A stretch of 64,000 nt of DNA from Lineus longissimus (GCF_910592395.1 NC_088325.1:7931109-7995108), one strand, 5' to 3'; shown: positions 44,447 to 56,709, counted from the stretch's first letter. Made by a program: numbers and translations. The notes: generated from the sequence alone by a model not told the origin.

Positions 44447-45171
44447 CTTGTCTTGTCTTTTCGTAACTTGTCTTTCTTTGCTTAAAATCGTACTCCTAGG
44501 AGATGTCTATTTCGGGATGCTTCCTTCAACAGACTGAAAATACACAAGAAAGGACAAGAGATTACAAAAGGGTGGATGTTGATAGGACAATAGCGATGAC
44601 AATGGTTGCTGTTGTGGAAGTGTCAGACTTGGATGTGACAGACAGGGAGATAACATATGGGTTAATCTTTTTGTCATTTCACACCTTACTAACTAGCTTT
44701 CCATGCTTATAATGCATCATATATTTGTTGTTTTTCAAATTTCAGACAAAGTTAATATTGTTCGATTTGAAATTTTGACATTTTCAGCATGATACCACTG
44801 TCACAACCTTGGAACATCCTTTAAAAAGACAACTTTTTTCCAAAAAATTGAAATTTTTGAATATTTCTCATGAATTAAAATTGTTTCAAATTCCTATTTC
44901 AGATTGACTGTAGACCACTGGTGATTTGTCGAAGATTCGGTACCATTCGATTAAGAATTCTACGAGTTAATGAGCTTAACTTGAAGACAGTCTAAACAAT
45001 TTGAAGACGAAATATAAGTTAGGTTGTCTGTATCGGACAAAATTTTAAAACGTTAATAGCTCGCTCAAATCAAGTTCATTTTTGATGAAACTTGGTTATG
45101 TTTGTCAAGACATCTCAAATGCTTGGGAAAAGGCATATTTCATTGATATCTCAAGATGATCCCTCTTCATT
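44447..45171. other. Non-coding, 5' side of the Mutator-like gene
   Basis: AT-rich, with no gene recognised. A terminal inverted repeat matching the downstream side was not found. Confidence 0.4.
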
Positions 45172-45344
45172 GAGACAAGACCACTAATGAATATTCATAG
45201 GTTGGAGGGTCCAGGCCTATCTATTAGACGCGTGCATGTTTTTTACTCTCAAGTACATATTTGGAGAGGTATTGAAAAAATATTTGCTGTGGCAAGTCCA
45301 CAGATATAAATAAATTGTTTGGTAAAAAAAATAATTTTGAATTT
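45172..45344. repeat. 174-bp direct repeat, right copy
   Basis: Same sequence as 41638-41811. It abuts the truncated end of the LINE endonuclease at 45345, adding non-LINE residues to that frame. Confidence 0.93.
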
Positions 45345-45922
45345 TCTTCCTCTAGAAATTGTTTAAGCATAATTGTGTGCGGGGAATGAGACCTACTCAG
45401 ATCTGTATTAAAATCCCCGCCAATCATAATGTACCTCGCATCGTTTGATTCCTTTATCGCAGCTATTTCTTGCAACACTTCTCTATATTCCCTCACATTT
45501 TCTGGACCCCCTCCATCTGATGGCATATAAACATTTAACACCAATAACTCCAGGTTATCATAAGATAGCCTGGTAGCACATACTCTTTTTGATTTCCAAT
45601 CTACTGGTATAACCTTTGCCTCTATACCCGAATGCCAAGCAATAGCCGTACCCCCGTGAGGTCTACCTATTAACAAGACGTTACTCTCCATTCCAGATTG
45701 TCCGTGCACAATATAATCTTTACCGAGCTTTTGCTGTAACTTACACATCTGATCTTCGAATAACCAATGTTCTTGAATCAAGAACAAATCACAGTTCTCG
45801 ATTACCTCACTGAGGTATTCGGGTCGCCCCGCCCCTAGTCCGTTACTATTGAACGTGGCCAATCTAAGTGAGCTCATTAGTATGAGTAATCCGATTAGTG
45901 TCGTCTGAGGCGTAATTCTCAT
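45345..45922 (-). pseudogene. LINE endonuclease domain, truncated
   Basis: The frame reads LRLATFNSNGL, LFLIQEHWL, GGTAIAWHSG, LLVLNVYMPS and MIGGDFNTDL. These are the N-terminal, Glu-containing and GDFN motifs of APE-type LINE nucleases. The SDH region is missing because the frame runs into repeat DNA. Confidence 0.87.
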
Positions 45923-46861
45923 GAAGGTCCCACGAGTTTGTTCGGCCCCTCAGATCGTCTGGAGGTGATATATTTTCTGACCCTTACGCCTTCTGGCCAT
46001 AAGTCGTCCTTGAATAAGTCCTTGAATTGACTCCCTGGCACTGTAAGCCTGAACGACTTCAACGCCGACTCTTGATGCGATACCTGTTTCAGGTCTACTA
46101 CCTCAAAACCCTTGTCCGTAATGTATTGCTTCATGTCCTTCGTATCCGTTTCCCTGCTTACTCGAAATATGAAGAGGTCCTTGTTCGGTTCTCCCCCTTT
46201 AAAATTAGTCCCATGTGCCTTTGCCTTTCCTTGTATCACAGTTCGCCTTCTTTTCTCATATTTCCGTTGTTTTCGCTCTTGATATTTAGGGTAGCAGTAG
46301 TCACCCTCGGAGAATTGCGAACTGTCGCTCATACGATCTACTGACGTATTGCTCCCCCTTAGCCTTAATACGTTATGATTTTGCGGCGGTTTGAGTGTAG
46401 CCATTGGCCGCTGAGATTCTCCTCCGCCAGCGCCACCGTTTTTCATGTGTAAGGCCACGACCACGTCCACCTCCAAGACGTCCTCTGTGTCCACGTCCTC
46501 GTGTCACATCAGTCCACGTATAACCACACCCTACTGACCTACTGTCTTTTTCAGTCTGATCTTCACCATGTTCACCCGTAATTTCAACTCTTACTTCACA
46601 ATGGGTTGATTCCACGCTACCACTGTCCATATTTGTCTCCTTGTTGTCTTCGTGACCTCCTAGCTTCCTCGCTAACACCTCCGCATACGACTTTAGTGCC
46701 TCCTGACGCTTCAGCTCTGACATAGATTTTCTCAAGTCCACGTTTTCACGAGCGATCGTTTCCAGCCAATCGTTCATTTTGCGTGTTTTCTCCTCGACCT
46801 CATTTATGCGGTGTACCATCGCATTGGACCGAAGAAGAAGTTGGCTAGCACACAATGTCAA
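45919..46861 (-). pseudogene. LINE ORF1, frameshifted
   Basis: The first frame (46861-46373) starts MTLCASQLLLRSNAM, has a coiled coil (VEEKTRKMNDWLETI), then an Arg/Gly-rich segment. The second (46494-45919) has KDLFIFRVSRETDT and DLWPEGVRVRKY, the conserved RNA-binding-like end. They overlap in different phases around the RG-rich stretch. The first 11 or so codons lie inside the repeated 1.35-kb unit. Confidence 0.75.
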
Positions 46862-47356
46862 TGATGGCGAGTAGTCCGTGGTTGGGAGAGGGGGGATATA
46901 GTTAGGATGATGCCATCATGGCAGTTGACCCAACAGACGCTGTCGCAGTATAGAAAATAGGTGGGGAGAATGTGGGAAACTAAACACAACAGGAGAAGGA
47001 TAGGTATTTTTGCCCGGAGATAAGCTTAAATGATCCCAAGACCCAAGTGTAGGATTTGAATTCAAAAAGACATTAGCCGACCCCCTGTCCTGAATAGTTT
47101 GAGGTCTCACTAGCCAGTGGTGATCAGGTGTTAATCTTGAAGTTATAAGGCATAGCGGTGACATTTTTCAATTTTACGCTATACAGGGTGTCTCATGCAT
47201 TGTGCTACATCAGTCTATGCATGACTGTATGTCTAGACGACGTTGAAACTTGGTCAGATGTATTCTACAAGAGACAAGCTATTCAGAAATGTATAGGTTT
47301 GTGTGAGAGTAAGGTACTGCTAAGTCTACAGCCGCTGGAACAGGGGTATGCATGAA

Positions 47357-47371
47357 ATGACGTCGCGTCAT
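47357..47371. promoter_or_regulatory. CRE/ATF-like palindrome in monomer 1
   Basis: ATGACGTCGCGTCAT contains TGACGTC and is nearly self-complementary. It recurs at about 50107 and 52794, and as a variant at about 48732. Binding is inferred from the motif only. Confidence 0.45.
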
Positions 47372-47443
47372 TTTTGGAGGCAGGTAGGCCTGGCCTCCGC
47401 ACCGGCTAGTGAGCCCTGAGGGTAGCACGTGCGTTTGAGTTAG

Positions 47444-47454
47444 TGCGCATGCGC
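47444..47454. promoter_or_regulatory. NRF1-like site in monomer 1
   Basis: TGCGCATGCGC matches the known NRF1 consensus. It recurs at about 48818 and 52881; unit 3 lost it by deletion. This supports a promoter role for the units but does not prove it. Confidence 0.5.
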
Positions 47455-50400
47455 TTTCTACGGAAAATTGAAATGTGGTGGACGAGTGGTTTCAGGTTTC
47501 ACGGTAGGATTTTGTAATGGAAACGGGGAAATAGACATTGAGACCAATGTACTTTCAGGATTATTGCATTATAAATGGGACCAGACCGTCGACATCTTGC
47601 CACACCCCATGATATTGACGAAATCGTCGTCGAAACGGGCAGCCCCGGACCGATCATGTTGGTGCGCATGCGTACTACGGAAAAGTTAGCAGACGGAAAA
47701 TCTTTTGAGGAATTTTGCCAGTTCAAAGCACGATTTCTTCGCGGAAAGAGAAAAATAATCTCTGGAAGCGATGCAGATTGTTGTTTAATGCATTGCGATT
47801 CGCCCCAGGGTATCGTCACACTTTGATTCGACCCTGTTTTGACGAAATCTCTAACCGAACAGCGGCTACTCTGCGTAAACGCCATCGCGTCCCGCTGAAT
47901 TGTTGTAGAAGAAGAAAATCTCTCCCCAGGTAAATTGCTGTGCATTGGCGTATACGATTCGCATGCAAAAATGTCACCTGGGCGTGGAGGTTTTCTGGTT
48001 CCGGGTCAAGTTTTTTTTCGTTGATGATATACACACACTCTCTAACCATAAAGCTTGCTGAGAGCTCCCTAATATGAGGAAGGCTCAGGCCTTGATAGGG
48101 AGCTCTTCGTTAATAGGGCTGGTGAGCGAGAAGACTCTGTGGGGGGGGGGTATATAGTTAGGATGATGCCATCATGGCAGTTGACCGAAGAAGCAGTTGG
48201 CTAGCACACAATGTCAATGATTGATGGCGAGTAGTTGGTGGGTGGGAGAGGGGGGATATAGTTAGGATGATGCCATCATGGCAGTTGACCCAATAGACGC
48301 TGTCGCAGTATAGAAAATAAGTGGGGAGAATGTGGGAAACTAAACACAGCAGGAGAAGGATAGGTATTTTTGCCAGGAGATAGGCATAATGATCCCAAGA
48401 CCCAAGTGTAATTAAGATTTATATTCTAATTCAAAAAGACCTTAGCCGACCCCCCCCCCCCGTCCTGAATAGTTTGAGGTCTCACTGCCAGTGGTGATCA
48501 GGTGTTAATCTTGAAGTTATAAGGCATAGAGGTGAAATTTTTCAAATTTGCGTTATACAGGGTGTCTCATGCATTGTGCTACATCAGTCTATGCATGACT
48601 GTATGTCTAGATGACGTTGAAACTTGGTCAGATGTATTCTACAAGAGACAAGCTATTCCGAAATGTATAGGTTTGTGTGAGAGTAAGGTACTGCCAAGTC
48701 TACAACCGCTGGAACAGGGGTATGCATGAAATGACGTCGCATCATTTTTGGAGGCAGGTAGGCCTGGCCTCCGCACCGGCTTGTGAGACCTGAGGGTAGT
48801 GCGTGCGTTTGAGTTTGTGCGCATGCGCTTTCTACGGAAAATTGAAATGGCCAGTGTTGTGGACGAGTGGTTTCAGGTTTTACGGTAGGATTTTGTCATG
48901 GAAACAGGAAAATAGACATTGAGACCAATGTACTTTCGAGATTATTGCATTATTAATGGAACCAGACCGTCGACATATTGTCACACCCCATGATATTGAC
49001 GAAATCGTCGTCGAAACGGGCAGCCCCGGACCGATCATGTTGGTGCGCTTGAAACTACGGAAAAGTTGGCAGACGGAAAATCTTTTGCGGAATTTTGCCA
49101 GTTCAAAGAATGATTTCTTCGCGGAAAGAGAAAAATAATCTCTGGCAGCGATGCAGCTTTTTGTTTAATGCATTGCGATTCGCCCCAGGGTATGGTTTCA
49201 CTTTGATTCGGCCCTGTTTTGACGAAATCTTCAACCGAACAGCGGCTTCTCTGCGTAGACATCGTGGCGTCCCGCTGAATTGTTTGGAAAAAGAAAATCT
49301 CTCCCCAGGTAAATTGCTGTGCATTAGCGTATACGATACGCGTGCAAAAATGTCACCTGGGTGCAGAGGTTTTCTGGTTCCAGTCAACCGGGTCAATTTT
49401 TTTTCGTTGACGGTATACACACACACATTCGACTCTAACCATTAAGCTCGCTCAAGAGCTCCCTAATATGAGGAAGGCTCAGGCCTTGATAGGGAGCTCT
49501 TTGTTAATAGGGCTGGTGAGCGAGAAGACTCGGGTGGGGGGGGGGGGGGGGGTATACAGTTAGGATGATGTCATCATGGCAGTTGACCGAAGAAGCAGTT
49601 GGCTAGCACACAATGTCAATGATGGCGAGTAGTTGGTGGTTGGGAGGGGGGGGGGTATAGTCAGGATGATGCCATCATGGCAGTTGACCCAATAGATGCT
49701 GTCGCAGTATAGAAAATAGGTTGGGAGAATGTGGGAAACTAAACACAACAGGAGATGGATGGGTATTTTTGCCTGGAGATAAGCATAATGATCCCAAGAC
49801 CCAAGTGTAGGATTTGAATTCAAAAAGACCTTAGCCGACCCCCTGTCCTGAATAGTTTGAGGTCTCACTAGCCAGTGGTGATCAGGTGTTAATCTTGAAG
49901 TTATAAGGCATAGAGGTGACATCTTTCAAATTTGCGTTATACAGGGTGTCTCATGCATTGTGCTACATCAGTCTATGCATGACTGTATGTCTAAAAGACG
50001 TTGAAACTTGGTCAGATGTATTCTACAAGAGACAAGCTATTCAGAAATGTATAGGTTTGTGTGAGAGTAAGGTACTGCCAAGTCTTCAGCCGCAGGGGTA
50101 TGCATGAAATGACGTCGCGTCATTTTTGGAGGCAGGTAGGCCTGGCGTCCGCACCGGCTAGTGAGACCTGAAAATTAAAATGGCCAGTGTTGTGGATGAG
50201 TGGTTTCAGGTTTCACGGTAGGATTTTAACATGGAAATGGGGAAATAGACATTGAGACCAATGTATTTTCAAGATCATTGCATTATAAATGGGACCAGAC
50301 CGTCGACATCTTACCACACCCCATGGTATTGACGAAATCGTCGTCGAAACGGGCAGCCCCCTACCGATCATGTTGGTGTGCATGCGTACTACGGAAAAGT

Positions 50401-50942
50401 TAGCAGACTGAAAATCTTTTGCGGAATTTTGCCAGTTCAAAGCACGATTTCTTCGCGGAAAGAGAAAAATAATCTCTGGCATCGATGCAGATTGTTGTTT
50501 AATGCATTTCGATTCGCCCCAGGGTATCGTTACACTTTGATTCGGCCCTGTTTTGACGAAATCTTCAACCGAACAGCGGCTTCTCTGCGTAAACATCGTA
50601 GCGTCCCGCTGAATTGTTTGGAAAAAGAAAATCTCTCCCCAGGTAAATTGCTGTGCATTAGCGTATACGATTCGCGTGCAAAAATGTCACCTGGGCGCAG
50701 AGGTTTTCTGGTTCCGGTCAACCGGGTCAAGTTTTTTTCGTTGACGGTATACACACACACATTCGACTCTAACCATAAAGCTCGCTCAAGAGCTCCCTAA
50801 TATGAGGAAGGCTCAGGCCTTGATAAGGAGCTCTTCGTTAATAGGGCTGGTGAGCGAGAAGACTCGGTGGGGGGGGGGGGTATATAGTTAGGATGATGCC
50901 ATCATGGCAGTTGACCGAAGAAGCTGTTGGCTAGCACACAAT

Positions 50943-51161
50943 GGGTGACTTCAAAGTTGGTGTTAGTGTTAACTTTGGGAACGTGTTATAGTTTTTCAGC
51001 AGCCCTGGATGCATCATTTCCACAAACAAGGTTGTATACCCTTAGCTTTACACCTTAAGTTTGTGTTGATCGCAGCGTCATTCAGAAATGTTGTCTTGTT
51101 GCTGCATAAAAGCCCTAACACTTTTACAAAATTAACACTAACACCAACTATGAATTCACCC
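50943..51161. mobile_element. 219-bp inverted-repeat element (MITE) in monomer 4
   Basis: The left end GGGTGACTTCAAAGTTGGTG and the complemented right end GGGTGAATTCATAGTTGGTG match at 18 of 20 bases; the inverted repeat continues to about 30 bp (TTAGTGTTAA). It is flanked by AT on both sides, a possible 2-bp duplication. The other monomers show the uninterrupted site. Confidence 0.9.
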
Positions 51162-51497
51162 ATTGTCAATGATTGATGGCGAGTAGTTGGTGGGTGGGAG
51201 AGGGGGGATATAGTTAGGTTGATGCCATCATGGCAGTTGACCTAATAGACGCTGTTGCAGTATAGAAAATAAGTGGGGAGAATGTGGGAAACTAAACACA
51301 ACAGGAGAAGGATAGGTATTTTTGCCAGGAGATAAGCATAATGATCCCAAGACCCAAGTGTAATTAAGATTTATATTCTAATTCAAAAAGACCTTAGCCG
51401 ACCCCCCCCCCCCCTGTCCTGAATAGTTTGAGGTCTCACTAGCCAGTGGTGATCAGGTGTTAATCTTGAAGTTATAAGGCATAGAGGTGACATTTTC

Positions 51498-52603
51498 AGC
51501 TCACCTCTTAGCAGAGGTGAGCTTATCCCATACTGTGGCATCCGTCTTCCGTCGTCGTCGTCGTCCGTCATCCGTTAGCAGGGCACGTTTCGTAACTGTT
51601 AGAGCTATTGAGTTGAAACTTAGTACACATGTACCCTTATGTAATGACACCTTGGAGACCAAGTTTCAGTCCGATTCGTTTCATGGTTTGGCCACCAGGG
51701 GGCCAAATGTTAAAAGTGAAAATATGCAATATCTCCCTTAATAGTAGTCGGGAAATTTTGAAAAAAATATGGTAGGTACTTCTAGCAAAGGTGCATCATA
51801 TATCCTCCGGGTTTTTGATTTGACCTCCTTTTCAAGGTCACAGAGGTCAAATGGTGTAAATTGGCCGTTAGGATGTAACGATGGCACGTTTCTAAACTGC
51901 AATGACTATTGATACCAAATTTGGTACACATTTACCCCTTAGTCAGGTGATCTCAGGGACCGAAGTTTGGTCCAATATGATTCACCACTTGACCACCAGG
52001 GGGCAAAATCAAAAAACCTTAAAAATGTGATTATTCCCTAACTTCTTGCCCGATTGCCACCAATTTGATATCATGGGTACATCTAACCACCATACAGTAT
52101 ATGTCACACAGGTTTTTAATTTGACCTTCTTGTCAAGGTCACAGAGGTCAAATGACGTAAATTCGCCGTCAGGACGTAACTATGGCATGTTTCTTAACTG
52201 CAATGACTATTGATCACAAATTAAGTACACATGTACCCCTTGGTCAGGTGATCTCAGGTACCGAAGTTTGGTGCGATCTGATTTGCCGTTTGGCCTCCAG
52301 GGAGGGGGCCAAATCCTAAATTCATCAAAATGCCATTATTCCTAGTAATGACTTGCCCGATTGGCACCAATTTTATATCATAGGTACATCTAATTCTAAC
52401 AACCATTCAATGTATCACCCGGGTCTTCTTTGATTTGACCTACTTTTCAAGGTCACAGAGGTCGAATGTACTGTAAATTGGCCATTTTGGGGAAATTGTA
52501 ATTGCTTGGACCTACATCAAACCTAACACTACATGACACAATACCATGCTCTTTATCCATCTTTCCTCCACATGAGGTGAGCACAATGGCCCTGGCCATT
52601 TCA
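51498..52603 (+). mobile_element. Stem-loop-headed element, family 1, copy A (1,106 bp)
   Basis: It begins with a perfect stem AGCTCACCTCT, loop TAGC, AGAGGTGAGCT. It ends GCACAATGGCCCTGGCCATT followed by TCA. TTC flanks it at 51495-51497 and 52604-52606, and the other monomers show the empty site. Interior: a gtcgtcgtcgtc-type run, then repeated blocks ending aaggtcacagaggtcaaat. No protein-coding signature. Confidence 0.9.
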
Positions 52604-53529
52604 TTCAAATTTGCGTTATACAGGGTGTCTCATGCATTGTGCTACATCAGTCTATGCATGACTGTATGTCTAGACGACGTTAAAACTTGGTCAGATGTAT
52701 TCTACAAGAGATAAGCTATTCAGAAATGTATAGGTCTGTGTGAGAGTAAGGTACTGCCAAGTCTACAGCCGCTGGAACAGGGGTATGCATGAAATGACGT
52801 CGCGTCATTTTTGGAGGCAGGTAGGCCTGGCCTCCGCACCGGCTTGTGAGACCTGAGGTTAGCGTGTGCGTTTGAGTTTGTGCGCATGCGCTTTCTACGG
52901 AAAATTGAAATGGCCAGTGTTGTGGACGAGTGGTTTCAGGTTTTACGGTAGGATTTTGTCATGGAAACGGGGAAATAGACATTGAGACCAATGTACTTTC
53001 AAGATTATTGCATTATTTATGGAACCAGACCGTCGACATATTGTCACACCCCATGATATTGACGAAATCGTCATCGAAACGGGCAGCCCCGGACCGATCA
53101 TGTTGGTGCGCTTGAAACTACGGAAAAGTTAGCAGACGGAAAATCTTTTGCGGAATTTTGCCAGTTCAAAGAACGATTTCTTCGCGGAAAGAGAAAAATA
53201 ATCTCTGGCAGCGATGCAGCTTGTTGTTTAATGCATTTCGATTCGCCCCAGGGTATCGTTACACTTTGATTCGGCCCTGTTAGGGCGAAATCTTCAACCG
53301 AACAGCGGCTTCTCTGCGTAAACATCGTAGCGTCCCGCTGAATTGTTTGGAAAAAGAAAATCTCTCCCCAGGTAAATTGCTGTGCATTAGCGTATACGAT
53401 TCGCGTGCAAAAATGTCACCTGCGTGTGGAGGTTTTCTGGTTCCGGTCAACCGGGTCAAGTTTTTTTCGTTGATGGTATACACACACACATTCGATTCTT
53501 ACCATAAAGCTCGCTAAGAGCTCTCTAAT

Positions 53530-53946
53530 ACTGATTACCTTCCTTGCAATTTTTCTATTTTACAAGTGATTGTGCTCCATCCATACAGAAGAGGCTATTA
53601 TAGCGCGGAATTGAATTGAATTGGTATAAAAAGCGCCCAAAATAGGGTGAAAAAATACTGGGTGTATTGATCTCCATGCAATTGAAAGGCCTGACAGTCT
53701 CCTTGAAGACAGTCAATCAGTCTTTCTGAAGGCACCTGTGTTGGGACATGGGCTTCTCTGCAAGAAGATAGTTTGCCTACCTTTGTTGTCAGACAAGGGC
53801 TTGTGAGGGTAGTTCTTGATAATTTATAAACATGTAGAATAGCTTGTCCATTCGGGGTCTATTCATGTCATCCTCCTATAGATTAGCCCGCCCATTATAT
53901 GTTAATCATACATGTCGGAGAGAATGCGAGTTTGGATATCGTTTTT
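53530..53946. other. Non-coding, no gene seen
   Basis: Sequence between the end of the monomer array and the next stem-loop-headed element. No feature is recognised. Confidence 0.4.
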
Positions 53947-54937
53947 AGCTCACCTCTTAGCAGAGGTGAGCTTATCCCATACCGTGGCGTCCGTCGTCCG
54001 TCGTCGTCGTCGTCGTCGTCCGTCGTCCGTTAGCAGGGCACGTTTCGTAACTGTTAGAGCTATTGAGTTGAAACTTAGTACACATGTACCCTTATGTCAT
54101 GACACCTTGGAGACCAAGTTTCGGTCTGATTCGTGCTATGGTTTGGACACCAGGGGGCCAAATGTTAAAAGTGAAAATATGCAATATCTCCCTTAATAGT
54201 AATCGGGAAATTTTGAAAAAAATATGGTAGGTACTTCTAGCAAAGGTGCATCATATATCCTCCGGGTTTTTGATTTGACCTCCTTTTCAAGGTCACAGAG
54301 GTCAAAGTTTGCTGATTCAGTGAACAGTAGCATGTTTCCTATCTATTTTAGCTAGAAGGTTTTAAACCAGTGTGGACATGTATCTGGGGATTCTCTATTC
54401 CACCCCTAAAATTTCGGCCGTTCGGACATCAAATATGGCCGCCAGGCAGCCATCTTGAAAAATAAACACAGTACTAATACTCCGAAACTAATGATCGGAT
54501 TGCAACCAAATTTGATCTGGATGTATATCTATGTACTCTCTACTAAATCCTTGATTTTTTATCAAATGTGATAGCCAATATGGGTGCCAGGCGGGCATCT
54601 TGAAAAATTCTTAGTTTGGCCAACCGGGGGCCAAATTTAATGTCCAAAGTTAAAATGTTTGATTGCTAGTTTAATAGTGGTCTGATTTTCATAACATTTT
54701 TATGGTAGGTGCTCCTAGCAAGGATACATTTCATAAATGTGGGTTTTTGATTTGACCTACTTCTCAAGGTCACAGAGGTCAAAGTTTTCCTATGGCACCG
54801 CCATTTTACAATGACGGCACGTTTTGTCACTGCTTTAGCTACAGATCCCTAACTTGGTACAAATGTACCCCAACCATGCTAATGCTTCATCCATCTTCCC
54901 TTCACAAGAGGTGAGCACAATGGCCCTGGCCATTTCA
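53947..54937 (+). mobile_element. Stem-loop-headed element, family 1, copy B (991 bp)
   Basis: Same perfect hairpin start and ggccctggccatttca end as copy A, flanked by TTT on both sides. The middle carries the gccgccaggcagccatcttg block also seen in copy C and near 6.4 kb. Confidence 0.9.
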
Positions 54938-55049
54938 TTTAAATTGAATATCTCGTTGGACCCAAGCTCAGTAGGGATCAGGGTCTGTTTGTGGCCCATG
55001 CATATAACCGGATTATTCAATCAGACAATTAGTTTTCCTGCACATCTTT

Positions 55050-55943
55050 AGCTCACCTCTTAGCAGAGGTGAGCTTATCCCATAACCGTGGCGTCCGTCG
55101 TCCGTCGTCCGTCGTCCGTTAGCAGGGCACATTTCGTAACTGTTAGAGCTATTGAGTTGAAACTTGGTACACATGTACCCTTATGTAATGAAACCTTGGA
55201 GACCAAGTTTCGGTCTGATTCGTTTCATGGTTTGGCCACCAGGGGGCCAAACGTTAAAAGTGAAAATATGCAATATCTCCCTTAATAGTAGTCGGGAAAT
55301 TTTGAAAAAAATATGGTAGGTACTTCTAGCAAAGGTGCATCATATATCCTCCGGGTTTTTGATTTGACCTCCTTTTCAAGGTCACAGAGGTCAAAGTTTG
55401 CTGATGCACTGAACAGTAGCATGTTTCCTATCTATTTTAGCTAGAAGGTTTTAAACCAGTGTGGACATGTATCTGGGGATTCTCTATTCCACCCCTAAAA
55501 TTTCGGCCGTTCGGACATCAAATATGGCCACCAGGCAGCCATCTTGAAAAATAAACACAGTACTATTACTCCGAAACTAATGATTGGATTGCAACCAAAT
55601 TTGATCTGGATGTATATCTATGTACTCTCTACTAAATCCTTGATTTTTTATCAAATGTGATAGCCAATATGGGTGCCAGGCGGGCATCTTGAAAAATTCT
55701 TAGTTTGGCCACCCGGGGGCCAAATTTAATGTCCAAAGTTAAAATGTTTGATTGCTCGTTTAAAAGTGGTCTGATTTTCATAACATTTTTATGGTAGGTA
55801 CTCCTAGCAAGGATTCATTTCATAAATGTGGGTTTTTGATTTGACCTACTTCTCAAGGTCACAGAGGTCAAAGTTTTCCTATGGCACCGCCATTTTACAA
55901 TGACGGCACGTTAGAGGTGAGCACAATGGCCCTGGCCATTTCA
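55050..55943 (+). mobile_element. Stem-loop-headed element, family 1, copy C (894 bp)
   Basis: Same ends, flanked by TTT at 55047-55049 and 55944-55946. It is highly similar to copy B but lacks about 90 bp just before the right end. It lies only 112 bp from copy B, in the same orientation. Confidence 0.9.
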
Positions 55944-55946
55944 TTT

Positions 55947-56709
55947 ACTCATTACACCAGGAGACGCCTTTGAGAACGCAAGGCAAAATGATGTGTGGAC
56001 TGCAAAAGGCACTTGGAGTTAAATTCACAAAACTTTTGAACTTGCCACGTCTTTGCCAGAACTAAAGGTTCGTAATTTGTCCATTCGGGGGTCTAATTAT
56101 GTCATCCAGGCTGCCATGAAAGGACGGTTCATAGTCGAGTTTACAGTACAGATTAAGAGAATTTTCATAGTTGTAAACATATCATAATTCCTTGTTCTTT
56201 CAGATGAATACGATTATTGCTGTTCCATCCTCTCCCTGACATCAGCCAATGTCCAAAGCTGGCAGTGAATGTCAATCCTAAAGTCTCCTCCTTATGGATA
56301 TACGCACAACGACAGTGGATCGGTATTTCAGTGCTTCAGTGTATCATCGGTCAGTGTCTCCCGTATTTCAGTGTTTCCCTATTGTTACTCTATTCGCGGA
56401 TAAGCAAGTGGTGATCAGGTCGGCAGAAAAACTAGTTCTTCAATCTCGAGTGATGACTATGGATACAGAATTCGTATGAATAAATTATGACGCATGTGCC
56501 AAATATGGGAAACAAAATGGCGTTCCTCAGTGGAAAAGGAAGATCAGGTGGTATTGTTCGGTCACGTGAATGTTGCGAGATTTTATTCAAAATGTTGCCA
56601 TGTTTTTTTCAAGGGTTGTCACATATATTTGAAAACAAGTTGACCTACATTTTCAGGAAATTTGCATCATATTTTCAAATTTTCTTGATACGTATTTTAA
56701 TAAGTTTTT
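55947..56709. other. Non-coding, no gene seen
   Basis: Short frames only, without motifs. No clear repeat structure. Confidence 0.4.

Larger units (their letters stand above)
45345..46861 (-). mobile_element. L1-like LINE, 5' half (ORF1 plus endonuclease), truncated
   Basis: Minus strand: ORF1 from 46861 to about 45919 and the endonuclease from 45922 to 45345, ending abruptly at the 174-bp repeat. RT is missing. The 5' side continues into tandem 1.35-kb units. Confidence 0.83.
46829..53529. repeat. Tandem array of four ~1.35-kb units on the 5' side of the LINE
   Basis: Units begin at ccgaagaag...ttggctagcac: unit 1 46829-48184, unit 2 48185-49586, unit 3 49587-50914, unit 4 50915-53529. Unit 4 is interrupted by two later insertions and lacks the last ~110 bp. 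Unit 3 lacks about 60 bp near 50170. Each unit carries a near-palindrome ATGACGTCGCGTCAT or variant, a gagctccctaat/atagggagctc inverted pair, and G-runs. The short frames inside are repeated in every unit and lack motifs. Confidence 0.9.

Noticed and set aside
41638-45344. Calling the 174-bp direct repeats LTRs of a retrotransposon
   Set aside because: No RT, protease, primer-binding site or polypurine tract lies between them, and the ends are not TG...CA.
47499-53489. Frames of 60-148 residues recurring in each 1.35-kb unit on both strands
   Set aside because: They recur only because the unit recurs. Units 2-4 carry frameshifts in them, and no protein motif is seen.
51498-55943. Calling the AGCTCACC elements Helitrons
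   Set aside because: There is a hairpin end and a possible CTAA, but the 3-bp duplications and the lack of a 5' TC at an A/T target do not fit. Left unassigned.
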